Source: JAXGTD01 sp040775095
GTDB lineage: Bacteria > Pseudomonadota > Gammaproteobacteria > Chromatiales > Chromatiaceae
NCBI GenBank assembly: GCA_040775095.1
Contig: JAXGTD010000109.1
Location: 1 to 14,241, forward strand
DNA length: 14,241 bases
Direction of reading: 5' to 3'
Both the position numbers and the translations under genes were made by a program. This document shows, piece after piece, positions 8,540 to 14,241 of the stretch. Position 1 is the first letter of the stretch. Each line of letters begins with the position of its first letter. The notes under the pieces were generated by a model. The model saw only the letters and a program-made list of their open reading frames with translations. It ran no database searches and was not told the origin of the DNA.

Positions 8540-9037
8540 GGCACATCGTGGCAGAAGGCGGGCAAAGCGAGCCAAGGCCCATCGTCGGGTCGCGCGCGAT
8601 CGGCCCCCGCCGCCCCCGGGCGGGTGGTGACCGGATCCTCTGATCCTGACTCGCTTGCGCCGAAAAGGCGTCTCTATGCCAACAAAGCTAGTTCAATCAT
8701 CGGCTTCTCTCAAGGCTCGCCCGATCAAACAGGTCATGGCTGGGCCATCCGCCAGTCGACACCGGCACTTGATCATTATCTCCTAATTTGCTAAATTACT
8801 ACCCAAATACCATTTTCATGGACCCTCCGCGGTCCAGGAGCACATCCGAGTTGATCATCGACAATCTCACGATCGCCGGCGTGTTGATCACATCCGCCTA
8901 TGCATCGATGCCATTCTTCTTTGGTCGAGAGCTGTTTCGCGTCGAGGAATGCGCGGACGAGCAGACACTCCCGCCGACAGGCCGGACGGTGGCGTCCCGC
9001 GCGGTAAGCGAGGAGTGCGTGGAGTATTGAGCCGTGG

Positions 9038-9061
9038 CCCGTGGCGCTCACGCGCCACGGG
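9038..9061. repeat. Perfect 10-bp stem-loop
   Basis: CCCGTGGCGC (9038-9047) and GCGCCACGGG (9052-9061) pair exactly around a TCAC loop. It lies 7 nt after the stop of the doubtful + frame ending at 9030. No T-run follows on either strand, so termination activity would be weak or Rho-assisted. Confidence 0.5.
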
Positions 9062-9250
9062 GCAATTTCGAGTGCTGTAAGCGCTTGAAAATGGAGCTGA
9101 TCGAGTGACAGAGCGGCATTTGAGAGCCTTTCTTTATGACGGTCGTCGCTACCGCGTCCACCCGGGCCCGAGTCGCGTGCATGGCAGCCACCCCTGGAAC
9201 CCGAACCCGCTGCCGTTCCAACGACAACCGGCATGTCCCGAGGCGGGGAT

Positions 9251-9294
9251 TGTGGCGAGCGTCACAGCCGGACGGCCGTATCTCGGTGTATAAA
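9251..9294 (+). promoter_or_regulatory. CRP-like class II promoter
   Basis: TGTGG-N6-TCACA (9251-9266) matches the CRP/Vfr consensus TGTGA-N6-TCACA at 9 of 10 core positions. A strong -10 hexamer, TATAAA, lies at 9289-9294. If transcription starts about 6-7 nt after it (9300-9301), the CRP site is centred near -41.5/-42.5, the class II position where CRP overlaps the -35 region and recruits polymerase. There is no good -35 hexamer, as expected for such promoters. The geometry is seen in the sequence; CRP binding is inferred. Confidence 0.55.
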
Positions 9295-9300
9295 TAGGGC

Positions 9301-9553
9301 CATGGGACGGCCCGTGGCCAGTCTGGTTTTGCGTCTCGACCGGGTCACGCGCGGGAATGCCCCGCATGTGACGGCGTTTTCCGGACAGAGTCCCCGTGTC
9401 GCTCCGCCACGTGCGTTGCTCCGACTCGAACAGTCAGGCTAGAGTGCAAGAACTTGTCTCGACTCGCTCACCCGGGGCCCCGGGTCCGGTGACGAGACGA
9501 ATATGGTCCCTAGCTGTGCGTCCTTTGGCGGCCTCGATTGGCCGCTTTTTTTT
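9301..9553 (+). ncRNA. Candidate small regulatory RNA (about 250 nt)
   Basis: The segment is bounded by a CRP-like promoter and an intrinsic terminator on the same strand, and holds no credible protein gene. It lies in a gap whose flanking protein genes are both on the other strand. It should fold strongly. A 9-bp hairpin with one G-U pair is at 9298-9306/9311-9319. A stem with a 2x2 internal loop is at 9344-9372 (GTCAC/GTGAC outside, GCGGG/CCCGC inside). A long bulged hairpin at 9463-9496 has CTCG/CGAG and TCACC/GGTGA arms enclosing a 16-bp palindrome, ACCCGGGGCCCCGGGT. I see no match to 6S, 4.5S, tmRNA, RNase P or Spot 42. A leaderless 46-codon frame from ATG 9302 to 9442 is the alternative reading, but it has no ribosome binding site. 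Confidence 0.5.
9528..9553 (+). terminator. Rho-independent terminator, + strand
   Basis: GCGGCC (9528-9533) and GGCCGC (9540-9545) form a perfect GC stem around a 6-nt loop, followed at once by eight T residues (9546-9553). On the other strand the stem is preceded, not followed, by the homopolymer, so it acts only on rightward transcripts. There is no called + strand protein gene for it to serve, which points to the RNA at 9301-9553. Confidence 0.85.
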
Positions 9554-9633
9554 CGCCCCGACACATGGGCCGGACCCTGCCCACTCGCCAGAGGCAAACG
9601 CGGGCTGAACACAGCCTTCGGGTCGATCAAGAC

Positions 9634-9645
9634 GCGGGGCCCCGC
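9634..9645 (-). terminator. Possible weak transcript-end palindrome after the antiporter gene
   Basis: GCGGGGCCCCGC is a perfect 12-bp palindrome, 17 nt beyond the antiporter stop on the minus strand and followed there by GTCTTGAT. It has no real T-run, so it would be a weak intrinsic terminator at best. Confidence 0.25.
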
Positions 9646-9662
9646 CTGAGGCCCGCGCGCGC

Positions 9663-11249
9663 TCAGAGCCGCGACGTCAATCGCACCTCTGAACAGACAT
9701 GCTGGGCAAAGCCGGCGCCCGCCTCGGCATAGAGATTGAACACCTGGTGGACACCGGCATCGCGTAGCACGACCTCGTCGTCGGGGTACTTGGCGATGGC
9801 GCCGATCGCCCCTTGAAAGCCGTCCTTGAGCAGATGCTGCACGGCGAAGACGTTCTCCGACACCTGCGGCATCGCAAGCAGCACCAGCTTGATGTGACCG
9901 TCGTCAAGATGCAGTCGATGCCAGAAATCGGCGTCGGTCGCGCTGCCCTGCACGACGTGTCGTCCGATCTCGTGATGGCGGGCCACCATGTCCGGGTCCG
10001 CGTCGACCCCAACGGGATTCAGCCCACGTTCATGCCGCAGCGCGTCGAACGCCCCGGTGCCGATCCGCCCCATGCCGACGACCATGGCGTTCGCCTCACC
10101 GGGATCGATCTCGGCCTCTTCCCAGACGCGGGGCTCGCGCTGACGCTGGCGCAGGGACTGGCTGAAGCGCTCGTAGAGTGCATGTGAGCGGCTATTGACG
10201 GGCGCGGCCAGAACAAACGACAGCGCCAGCGCGATCGCCAGGATGGTAACCCATTCGTGACCCAGCCAACCGGCGTCGGCACCGAGGGCGGCGACGATCA
10301 GGCCGAACTCGCTGTAGTTGGCCAGCGTCAGCCCGCCCAGGAACGCCGTGCGCGCCCGCAGGCGCGCGCCCAACATCAGACGCAGGAACAACCCTGCCTT
10401 CAACGGCACCGCCAACAGCATCAGGGACGCCACCAGGAGCATCTCGATCGTCGGCCCCCCACTGAGCCCGATGCTGAGGAAGAAGCCGACCAGAAACAGG
10501 TCCTTCAGATTCAGCAGCGACTTCGCCAGCTCCGCGGCCTTGGGGCTCGACGCGACCAGGATGCCCAAAATCAGTGCGCCCAGGTCCCCTTTCAGGTGCA
10601 CCAGGTCGAACAACCGCGCGCCGCCCAGGCCAAGGGTGAGTCCGAACAGCAGCAGCAGCTCGCCGTGACCGGCGCGTTCCATCAGGCGGATCAGCAGCGG
10701 GCGCAGCGGGATGAGCCCAAGCAACAGCAGAGCCCAGGGCGACGGCACCTTACCCGTGGAGACGGCGAGAAACATCACCGCGGCCAGGTCCTGCATGATC
10801 AGGATACCGATCGCGATGGTCGCGTAGAGCGATCCCATCTCCCCTTTTTCCTCGAGCACCTTCACCGCGAACACGGTGCTGGAGAAGCTCAGCGCGAAGG
10901 CCAGCAGACTGGCCCCCCGGGTATCGAGACCGCCAAACAGCGGCGTGCCCAGACCGCCGAGCGCGAGCAGCAGCGGCACAAGAAACACCATCATGGCCAC
11001 CAGATGCAGGCTGGTCACACCCCAGACCTGGGGCCTCGCCAGGCTCCGGAGCTTGAGCTTCAGGCCAATCGTGAACAACAGCAGCGTGACACCGACACCG
11101 GCCAGCTCCTCGATCACCGCATCCGAGCGCGCACCCGCCGCGTGCAGTGCAAAACCGGCCACCAGATAACCGATAAGCGGCGGCAAGCCGACCTGCCGGG
11201 CGGCCAACCCCAGGCCGAACGCGAGGGCAATCCAGATGGTGTCGAGCAT
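9663..11249 (-). CDS. Kef/YbaL-type monovalent cation:proton antiporter (CPA2) with RCK domain
   Basis: This 528-residue inner-membrane protein exchanges K+ (or Na+) for H+, by family knowledge. Residues 1 to about 370 form the CPA2 exchanger domain of some 12-13 helices, with the family motifs LLLFTIGLKLKLRSL (about 56-70), FSSTVFAVKVLEEKGE (122-137), QDLAAV (153-158) and ANYSEFGLI. Residues about 389-510 form an RCK/TrkA-N domain with the dinucleotide-binding loop GMGRIG (392-397) and the acidic VDADPD strand end. Length and domain order match YbaL and KefB/KefC. The open frame reaches 11354, but the ATG at 11249 starts the conserved MLDTIWIALAFGLGL segment and has AGGAG (11259-11263) 9 nt upstream. 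It is divergent from the EF-G-like gene. No KefF/KefG ancillary subunit gene is nearby. Ion preference and ligand gating cannot be read from the sequence. Confidence 0.9.
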   Translation of the reverse strand: MLDTIWIALAFGLGLAARQVGLPPLIGYLVAGFALHAAGARSDAVIEELAGVGVTLLLFTIGLKLKLRSLARPQVWGVTSLHLVAMMVFLVPLLLALGGLGTPLFGGLDTRGASLLAFALSFSSTVFAVKVLEEKGEMGSLYATIAIGILIMQDLAAVMFLAVSTGKVPSPWALLLLGLIPLRPLLIRLMERAGHGELLLLFGLTLGLGGARLFDLVHLKGDLGALILGILVASSPKAAELAKSLLNLKDLFLVGFFLSIGLSGGPTIEMLLVASLMLLAVPLKAGLFLRLMLGARLRARTAFLGGLTLANYSEFGLIVAALGADAGWLGHEWVTILAIALALSFVLAAPVNSRSHALYERFSQSLRQRQREPRVWEEAEIDPGEANAMVVGMGRIGTGAFDALRHERGLNPVGVDADPDMVARHHEIGRHVVQGSATDADFWHRLHLDDGHIKLVLLAMPQVSENVFAVQHLLKDGFQGAIGAIAKYPDDEVVLRDAGVHQVFNLYAEAGAGFAQHVCSEVRLTSRL

Positions 11250-11258
11250 GTACGGCCA

Positions 11259-11263
11259 CTCCT
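11259..11263 (-). promoter_or_regulatory. Shine-Dalgarno AGGAG that decides the antiporter start
   Basis: AGGAG on the minus strand lies 9 nt before the ATG at 11249. It supports the 528-residue product over the 35-residue polar extension that the open frame would allow. Confidence 0.65.
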
Positions 11264-11411
11264 GCCACGTTGAAGCCCCACCCGGGCCGGCGCCTTCGCG
11301 CGTCCGGATTCGATCGTTCGCAACCGCGCTATGGTAATCGGGCGTTTGATCCAAAGCACTCGCGGCGCCGATTTCAGTGCCAGCGCAAGGTGCATGTCCA
11401 AGCCGTTACGG

Positions 11412-11417
11412 TATACT
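11412..11417 (+). promoter_or_regulatory. Likely -10 element of the EF-G-like gene
   Basis: TATACT, in an AT-richer patch, lies 129 nt before the ATG at 11547. The hexamer 17 nt upstream (GGTGCA) is a poor -35. The predicted leader is about 120 nt with no obvious structure. The element lies downstream of the earliest possible in-frame start (11331), another argument against that longer start. The rest of the 297-bp divergent gap shows nothing further that I can support. Confidence 0.4.
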
Positions 11418-11546
11418 TTTGCCCCTGCAAATCCCGCGCCTCCGCCCAACCCGCCCTCGGATGCACCGCAATGCAGCAGCGACTTCGAGCACCGACGGGC
11501 CCCGGGCGAGTGCGCACAACGCGTCGTCAAAGAAGAAGGTCGCTTC

Positions 11547-13592
11547 ATGTCTGAATACAACGCCGAGGACGTCCGCAACATTGCCCTGGTCGGCCACGCC
11601 AGCGCCGGAAAAACCACGCTGGTCGAGGCCCTGCTCGCGGCAGCGGGCGCGATCCCCGCGCCAGGCAGCGTCGCAAAGGGCACCACGGTCTGTGATTACG
11701 ACGATATGGAGAAGGACCTGCAGCACTCCCTGGACGTCGGCATCACCGGCTTTTCGGCCGATGGCAAGCACATCAATCTGATCGACACCCCCGGCTTCCC
11801 GGACTTTCTTGGCCGCAGCATCTCGGCCCTGTCGGCGGTCGAGACGGCCGCGATCGTCATCAATGCCGAGAACGGCATCGAGCCGGTCACGCAGCGGATG
11901 TGGAAGGCCGCGGTCAAGCGGAATCTGTGCCGGGTGATCATCGTCAACCGGATCGATTCCACCGAGGCCGACCTGGTCGCGCTGACCGATCAGATCCGCG
12001 ACACCTTCGGCGCGGAATGTCTGCCGATCAACCTGCCGGCCGACGGCGGCAAACGGGTGATCGACTGTTTCTTCCAACTCGCCGAGGACCGCTCCGATTT
12101 CTCATCCGTCGAAGACGCCCACAGCCAGATCATCGATCAGGTCGTCGAGGTCGACGAGGCGCTGATGGAGCTGTATCTGGAGCAGGGACAGGACCTGAAG
12201 CCCGAGCAGCTTCACGACCCGTTCGAGGTCGCGCTGCGCGAGGGGCACCTGGTCCCGATCTGCTTCTGCTCGGCCGAAACCGGCGCCGGCATCGCGGAAT
12301 TGATGAACATCCTCGTGCGCCTGATGCCGAACCCCGCCGAGGGCAACCCACCCCCCTTCATGAAGGGCGAAGGCGCCGATATGAAGCCGGTCGAGGTGAC
12401 CCCGGACCCGACCCAGCACGCCATCGCCCACGTGTTCAAGGTCATCAACGACCCCTTCCGCGGCAAGCTGTCGATCTTCCGTATCCATCAGGGCCGCGTC
12501 ACCCCCAATAGCCAGCTGTTCATCGGCAATGCGCGCAAGCCGTTCAAGATCAACCACCTGTACAGCGTGCACGGCAGCGAGCTGACCGAGACCGACGAGG
12601 GCGTCCCGGGCGATATCCGGGCCGTCGCCCGGGTCGATGACATCCACTTCGATGCGGTCCTGCACGACTCCCACGACGAGGACCACTTCCACCTCGAGAG
12701 CATGGAATGCCCCGTGCCACTCTTCGGACTGGCCATCTCCGTGACCAAGCGCGGCGACGAGCAAAAGCTGACCGACGCGTTGCACAAGCTGGAGGCGGAA
12801 GACCCCTGCTTTCATGTCGAGCACAACGCGTCGGCCAACGAGACCGTCATGCGCGGCCTCGGTGAGTTGCATCTGAAGGTGCTCCTGCGGCGTCTGTCCG
12901 AGCAGTTCCACGTCGACGTCGACACCAGACCGCCGAGCATCCCTTACCGCGAGACCATCACGGGCAAGGCCGAAGGCCATCACCGCCACAAGAAACAGAC
13001 CGGCGGCGCGGGACAGTTCGGCGAGGTGTTTCTGCGCGTCGAGCCAATGGAATACGGTGGCGGCTTCGAGTTCATCGACGCAACCGTCGGTGGGTCGATC
13101 CCAGGCCAGTTCATCCCGTCCATCGAAAAGGGCGTACGCCAAGTGCTCGAAGAGGGCGCCGTGGCCGGGTTCCCGTTCCAGGACGTGCGCGTCACCGTCT
13201 ATGACGGGAAGTTCCACCCGGTGGACTCGAAGGACATCGCATTCGCCACGGCCGGTCGCAAGGCGTTTATCGAGGCCGTGGAGAAGGCCAAACCGGTCGT
13301 GCTCGAACCCATCGTCAAGATCCGCATCGTCGCGCAGGACAGCGCCATGGGCGACCTCGCCGGCGACCTGGCCGGGCGTCGCGGCCGCATCAACGGCAGC
13401 GAGTCCAAGAGCCTCGGGCGGATCGCCATCGACGGCGAGGTCCCGCTCGCGGAGCTGGAAGGCTACGAGTCGCGGCTGAAATCGATCACCGGCGGCGAGG
13501 GCACCTACAGTATCGAGCTCAGCCACTACGCCGCCGTCCCCGGCAACATCCAGAAGCAGCTTAGCGACGCCTTCGAGCGCCACGAGGACTGA
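11547..13592 (+). CDS. EF-G2-type elongation factor G-like GTPase
   Basis: The 681-residue product has the five-domain EF-G layout. The G domain (1 to about 280) has P-loop GHASAGKTT (16-24), DTPG (80-83) and NRID (134-137) in place of the usual NKxD. Domain II begins near 290, domain III near 387, domain IV near 463 and domain V near 586. The domain IV tip keeps its conserved His (GKFHPVDS, H557). Canonical EF-G translocates tRNA and mRNA on the ribosome. Here the switch II GHVDF His is Phe (F84, GFPDF) and switch I RGIT reads HSLD (60-63), as in the divergent EF-G2/EF-G-like group. At least one such protein (Mycobacterium smegmatis EF-G2) is reported to lack ribosome-dependent GTPase activity. 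No rpsL, rpsG or tuf neighbours are present, unlike the main fusA locus. The start was chosen at ATG 11547, with GAAGG 7 nt upstream; the upstream in-frame extension is not EF-G-like. Confidence 0.9.
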   Translation: MSEYNAEDVRNIALVGHASAGKTTLVEALLAAAGAIPAPGSVAKGTTVCDYDDMEKDLQHSLDVGITGFSADGKHINLIDTPGFPDFLGRSISALSAVETAAIVINAENGIEPVTQRMWKAAVKRNLCRVIIVNRIDSTEADLVALTDQIRDTFGAECLPINLPADGGKRVIDCFFQLAEDRSDFSSVEDAHSQIIDQVVEVDEALMELYLEQGQDLKPEQLHDPFEVALREGHLVPICFCSAETGAGIAELMNILVRLMPNPAEGNPPPFMKGEGADMKPVEVTPDPTQHAIAHVFKVINDPFRGKLSIFRIHQGRVTPNSQLFIGNARKPFKINHLYSVHGSELTETDEGVPGDIRAVARVDDIHFDAVLHDSHDEDHFHLESMECPVPLFGLAISVTKRGDEQKLTDALHKLEAEDPCFHVEHNASANETVMRGLGELHLKVLLRRLSEQFHVDVDTRPPSIPYRETITGKAEGHHRHKKQTGGAGQFGEVFLRVEPMEYGGGFEFIDATVGGSIPGQFIPSIEKGVRQVLEEGAVAGFPFQDVRVTVYDGKFHPVDSKDIAFATAGRKAFIEAVEKAKPVVLEPIVKIRIVAQDSAMGDLAGDLAGRRGRINGSESKSLGRIAIDGEVPLAELEGYESRLKSITGGEGTYSIELSHYAAVPGNIQKQLSDAFERHED

Positions 13593-13633
13593 CCCAGCAG
13601 CGGCCCCCACCAGCGGGGCCCCAGCACCGCCAG

Positions 13634-13660
13634 CGTGGCAGCGCACCAATCGCTGCCACG
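13634..13660 (+). terminator. Stem-loop after the EF-G-like gene
   Basis: A perfect 10-bp stem (CGTGGCAGCG at 13634-13643, CGCTGCCACG at 13651-13660) with a 7-nt loop begins 42 bp after the stop codon. A smaller GGCCCC/GGGGCC hairpin (13602-13607/13615-13620) precedes it. There is no T-run, so if it ends transcription it is not a textbook intrinsic terminator. Confidence 0.4.
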
Positions 13661-13674
13661 TGGCCAGGCGAGTC

Positions 13675-13765
13675 GCCCGCCCCGTGGCGGCAGCAGATGA
13701 CGAAATCATCGGCGAAGTTGATGATCCGGGTCTGAAACCGCTGTTCCAGCCCCAACACAATCCAC
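13675..13765 (-). pseudogene. Reverse-transcriptase fragment, group II intron type
   Basis: Minus-strand translation gives VLGLEQRF followed by TRIINFADDFVICCR. This matches the catalytic YADD block of group II intron-encoded reverse transcriptases (commonly IVNYADDFVICCR), with Phe for Tyr in the box. The similarity stops on both sides: upstream reading leaves the frame and downstream sequence is not RT-like, so only about 25-30 codons survive. It is a dead remnant with no intron ribozyme domain visible nearby. Confidence 0.65.
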
Positions 13766-13793
13766 CCCGTTCCGAAGCCTCTTTCGACCCTCC

Positions 13794-13808
13794 GGCGGCC
13801 CAGCCGCC
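13794..13808. repeat. Short palindrome GGCGGC-CCA-GCCGCC
   Basis: Exact 6-bp arms flank a CCA spacer, between the RT and transposase remnants. Its centre (CCCAGC) resembles those of the palindromes at 14015 and 14043. Confidence 0.5.
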
Positions 13809-13839
13809 AGGATCCAGCTTTCAGGGCGTGACGGTCGGC

Positions 13840-13985
13840 CTAGTCGCGCGGGTAGATGTCTTCGTGGCTCAGCGCGCACCACAGCCGCTCGATGAAGACA
13901 TTGTCCAGCGCCCGTCCACGCTGATGAGAATCTGGCACTCTCGGAGCCGGCCGGTAAAGGCGTCGCTGAGCCGCTGCCGACGACG
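13840..13985 (-). pseudogene. IS3-family transposase (OrfB) C-terminal fragment, frameshifted
   Basis: Minus-strand translation reads LSDAFTGRLRECQILISVDGR in one frame, then switches to GRALDNVFIERLWCALS and HEDIYPRD followed by TAG at 13840-13842. Together these match the end of the DDE integrase core of IS3-family OrfB (typically ISMDGRGRALDNVFIERLWRSLKYEE), including the last catalytic Glu in FIERLW. The frame change at the DGR/GRALDN junction (about 13912-13918) and the early stop, where a Tyr codon is expected, show it is inactive. No terminal inverted repeats or OrfA are visible. Confidence 0.75.
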
Positions 13986-14008
13986 CGACGCTGGTGATCA
14001 TCTACCCT

Positions 14009-14034
14009 GGTGACGCGGCTCCAGCCGCATCACC
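14009..14034. repeat. Twelve-bp stem-loop with GCTCCAGC centre
   Basis: Arms GGTGA/TCACC enclose one C/A mismatch and then the perfect palindrome GCGGCTCCAGCCGC (14015-14028). It immediately precedes a related palindrome (14043-14056) with different outer arms. Confidence 0.6.
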
Positions 14035-14040
14035 CACACG

Positions 14041-14060
14041 ATGAAGCTCCAGCTTCGCGA
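14041..14060 (-). repeat. Inverted copy of the tandem-repeat palindrome
   Basis: This 20-bp block containing GAAGCTCCAGCTTC (14043-14056) is the exact reverse complement of part of the 28-bp units that start at 14093, so the array has one copy in opposite orientation, 33 bp upstream. Confidence 0.7.
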
Positions 14061-14092
14061 GTCCGCCAGCCAGGCGCCAGCGACGGAGTCTC

Positions 14093-14241
14093 GTGAAGCT
14101 GGAGCTTCATCCCGCGGGTCGCGAAGCTGGAGCTTCATCCCGCGGGTCGCGAAGCTGGAGCTTCATCCCGCGGGTCGCGAAGCTGGAGCTTCATCCCGCG
14201 GGTCGCGAAGCTGGAGCTTCATCCCGCGGGTCGCGAAGCTG
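14093..14241. repeat. Tandem array of 28-bp double-palindrome units, continuing past the window
   Basis: Five complete units begin at 14093, 14121, 14149, 14177 and 14205, with the first 9 bp of a sixth at 14233-14241. Units are identical except for one base in the first (position 14094). Each contains two palindromes: GAAGCTGGAGCTTC (6-bp arms, 2-bp centre) and CCCGCGGG. There are no unique spacers between units, so this is not a CRISPR array. It holds no gene. Near-identity indicates recent expansion. Confidence 0.9.

Larger units (their letters stand above)
8523..9250. other. Intergenic region without a convincing protein gene
   Basis: This stretch upstream of the permease gene should hold its promoter, but I find no clear -35/-10 pair on the minus strand. 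It contains an AT-rich patch (about 8768-8820) in otherwise GC-rich DNA, three copies of TTGATCA (8769, 8851, 8884), and a perfect stem-loop at 9038-9061. Two overlapping frames occupy opposite strands: + up to 9030, with TTG 8788 or ATG 8818, and - from 9234 to 8791. Neither has a ribosome binding site or recognisable similarity, so I do not call either as a gene. A short + frame, 9105-9293, begins with a GTG 8 nt after GGAG but reads as low-information Arg/Pro-rich sequence. Confidence 0.5.

Noticed and set aside
8538..8556. A sigma-54 style promoter (TGGCAC...GGCA)
   Set aside because: The -12 element does not fit the TTGC spacing rule, and the orientation points away from the permease gene.
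8788..9030. A + strand frame of up to 80 codons, starting MLNYYPN or MDPPRSR
   Set aside because: It has no ribosome binding site at either start and no recognisable similarity, and an opposing open frame covers the same DNA. Its GC-rich third positions alone are not enough in this GC-rich window.
8791..9234. A minus-strand frame of 147 codons overlapping the one above
   Set aside because: It is Gly/Arg/His-rich without recognisable motifs. It looks like an open frame arising from base composition.
9105..9293. A + strand 62-codon frame with a GTG start 8 nt after GGAG
   Set aside because: The translation is low-information, and the frame runs through the CRP-like site and -10 box. The promoter reading explains the DNA better.
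9302..9442. A leaderless 46-codon frame at the start of the candidate small RNA
   Set aside because: The ATG is near the predicted transcription start, but there is no leader, and its first codons lie within a strong hairpin. I kept it only as an alternative.
12102..13760. A 552-codon minus-strand open frame opposite the EF-G-like gene
   Set aside because: It is an antisense shadow of a GC-rich gene. Only its first codons (13675-13760) matter, as the reverse-transcriptase remnant.
14093..14241. A CRISPR array, because of the 28-bp period
   Set aside because: The units abut directly with no unique spacers, each unit contains two separate palindromes, and no cas gene is present.

Overview
The window is GC-rich, densely coding DNA from a Gram-negative bacterium. 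The gene types and the palindromic repeats suggest a gammaproteobacterium, probably a purple sulfur bacterium (Chromatiaceae). That placement is inference from protein style, not from a marker gene.

Layout: Bases 1-3269 (+) hold the 3' part of a DUF2339 multi-pass membrane protein gene, followed 30 bp later by a second, unrecognised membrane protein gene. Bases 3453-8522 (-) hold a large RND efflux permease gene followed downstream by a pentapeptide-repeat protein gene. The permease carries an unusual C-terminal extension ending in twelve five-residue units, mostly XVAKK, like a histone H1 tail. Bases 8523-9662 form a 1.1 kb stretch with no convincing protein gene. It does contain a CRP-like site, a -10 box, about 250 nt of strongly foldable DNA and a textbook Rho-independent terminator, which together make a candidate small RNA gene on the + strand. 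Bases 9663-11249 (-) encode a Kef/YbaL-type monovalent cation:proton antiporter with a nucleotide-binding RCK domain. Divergent from it, 11547-13592 (+) encodes an EF-G2-type translational GTPase that lacks the usual catalytic His. Bases 13593-14241 are a decayed mobile-element and repeat zone: a reverse-transcriptase fragment, a frameshifted IS3-family transposase fragment, several palindromes built on a shared core, and a tandem array of 28-bp units running off the window end.

The two + strand membrane genes probably form one transcription unit, and the permease and pentapeptide genes could form another. The antiporter and the EF-G-like gene share a 297-bp divergent intergenic region. No single pathway links the blocks. 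The most notable items are the candidate CRP-controlled small RNA, the RND/H1-like tail fusion with a possible internal start, and the covarying palindromes and tandem repeat at the right end.
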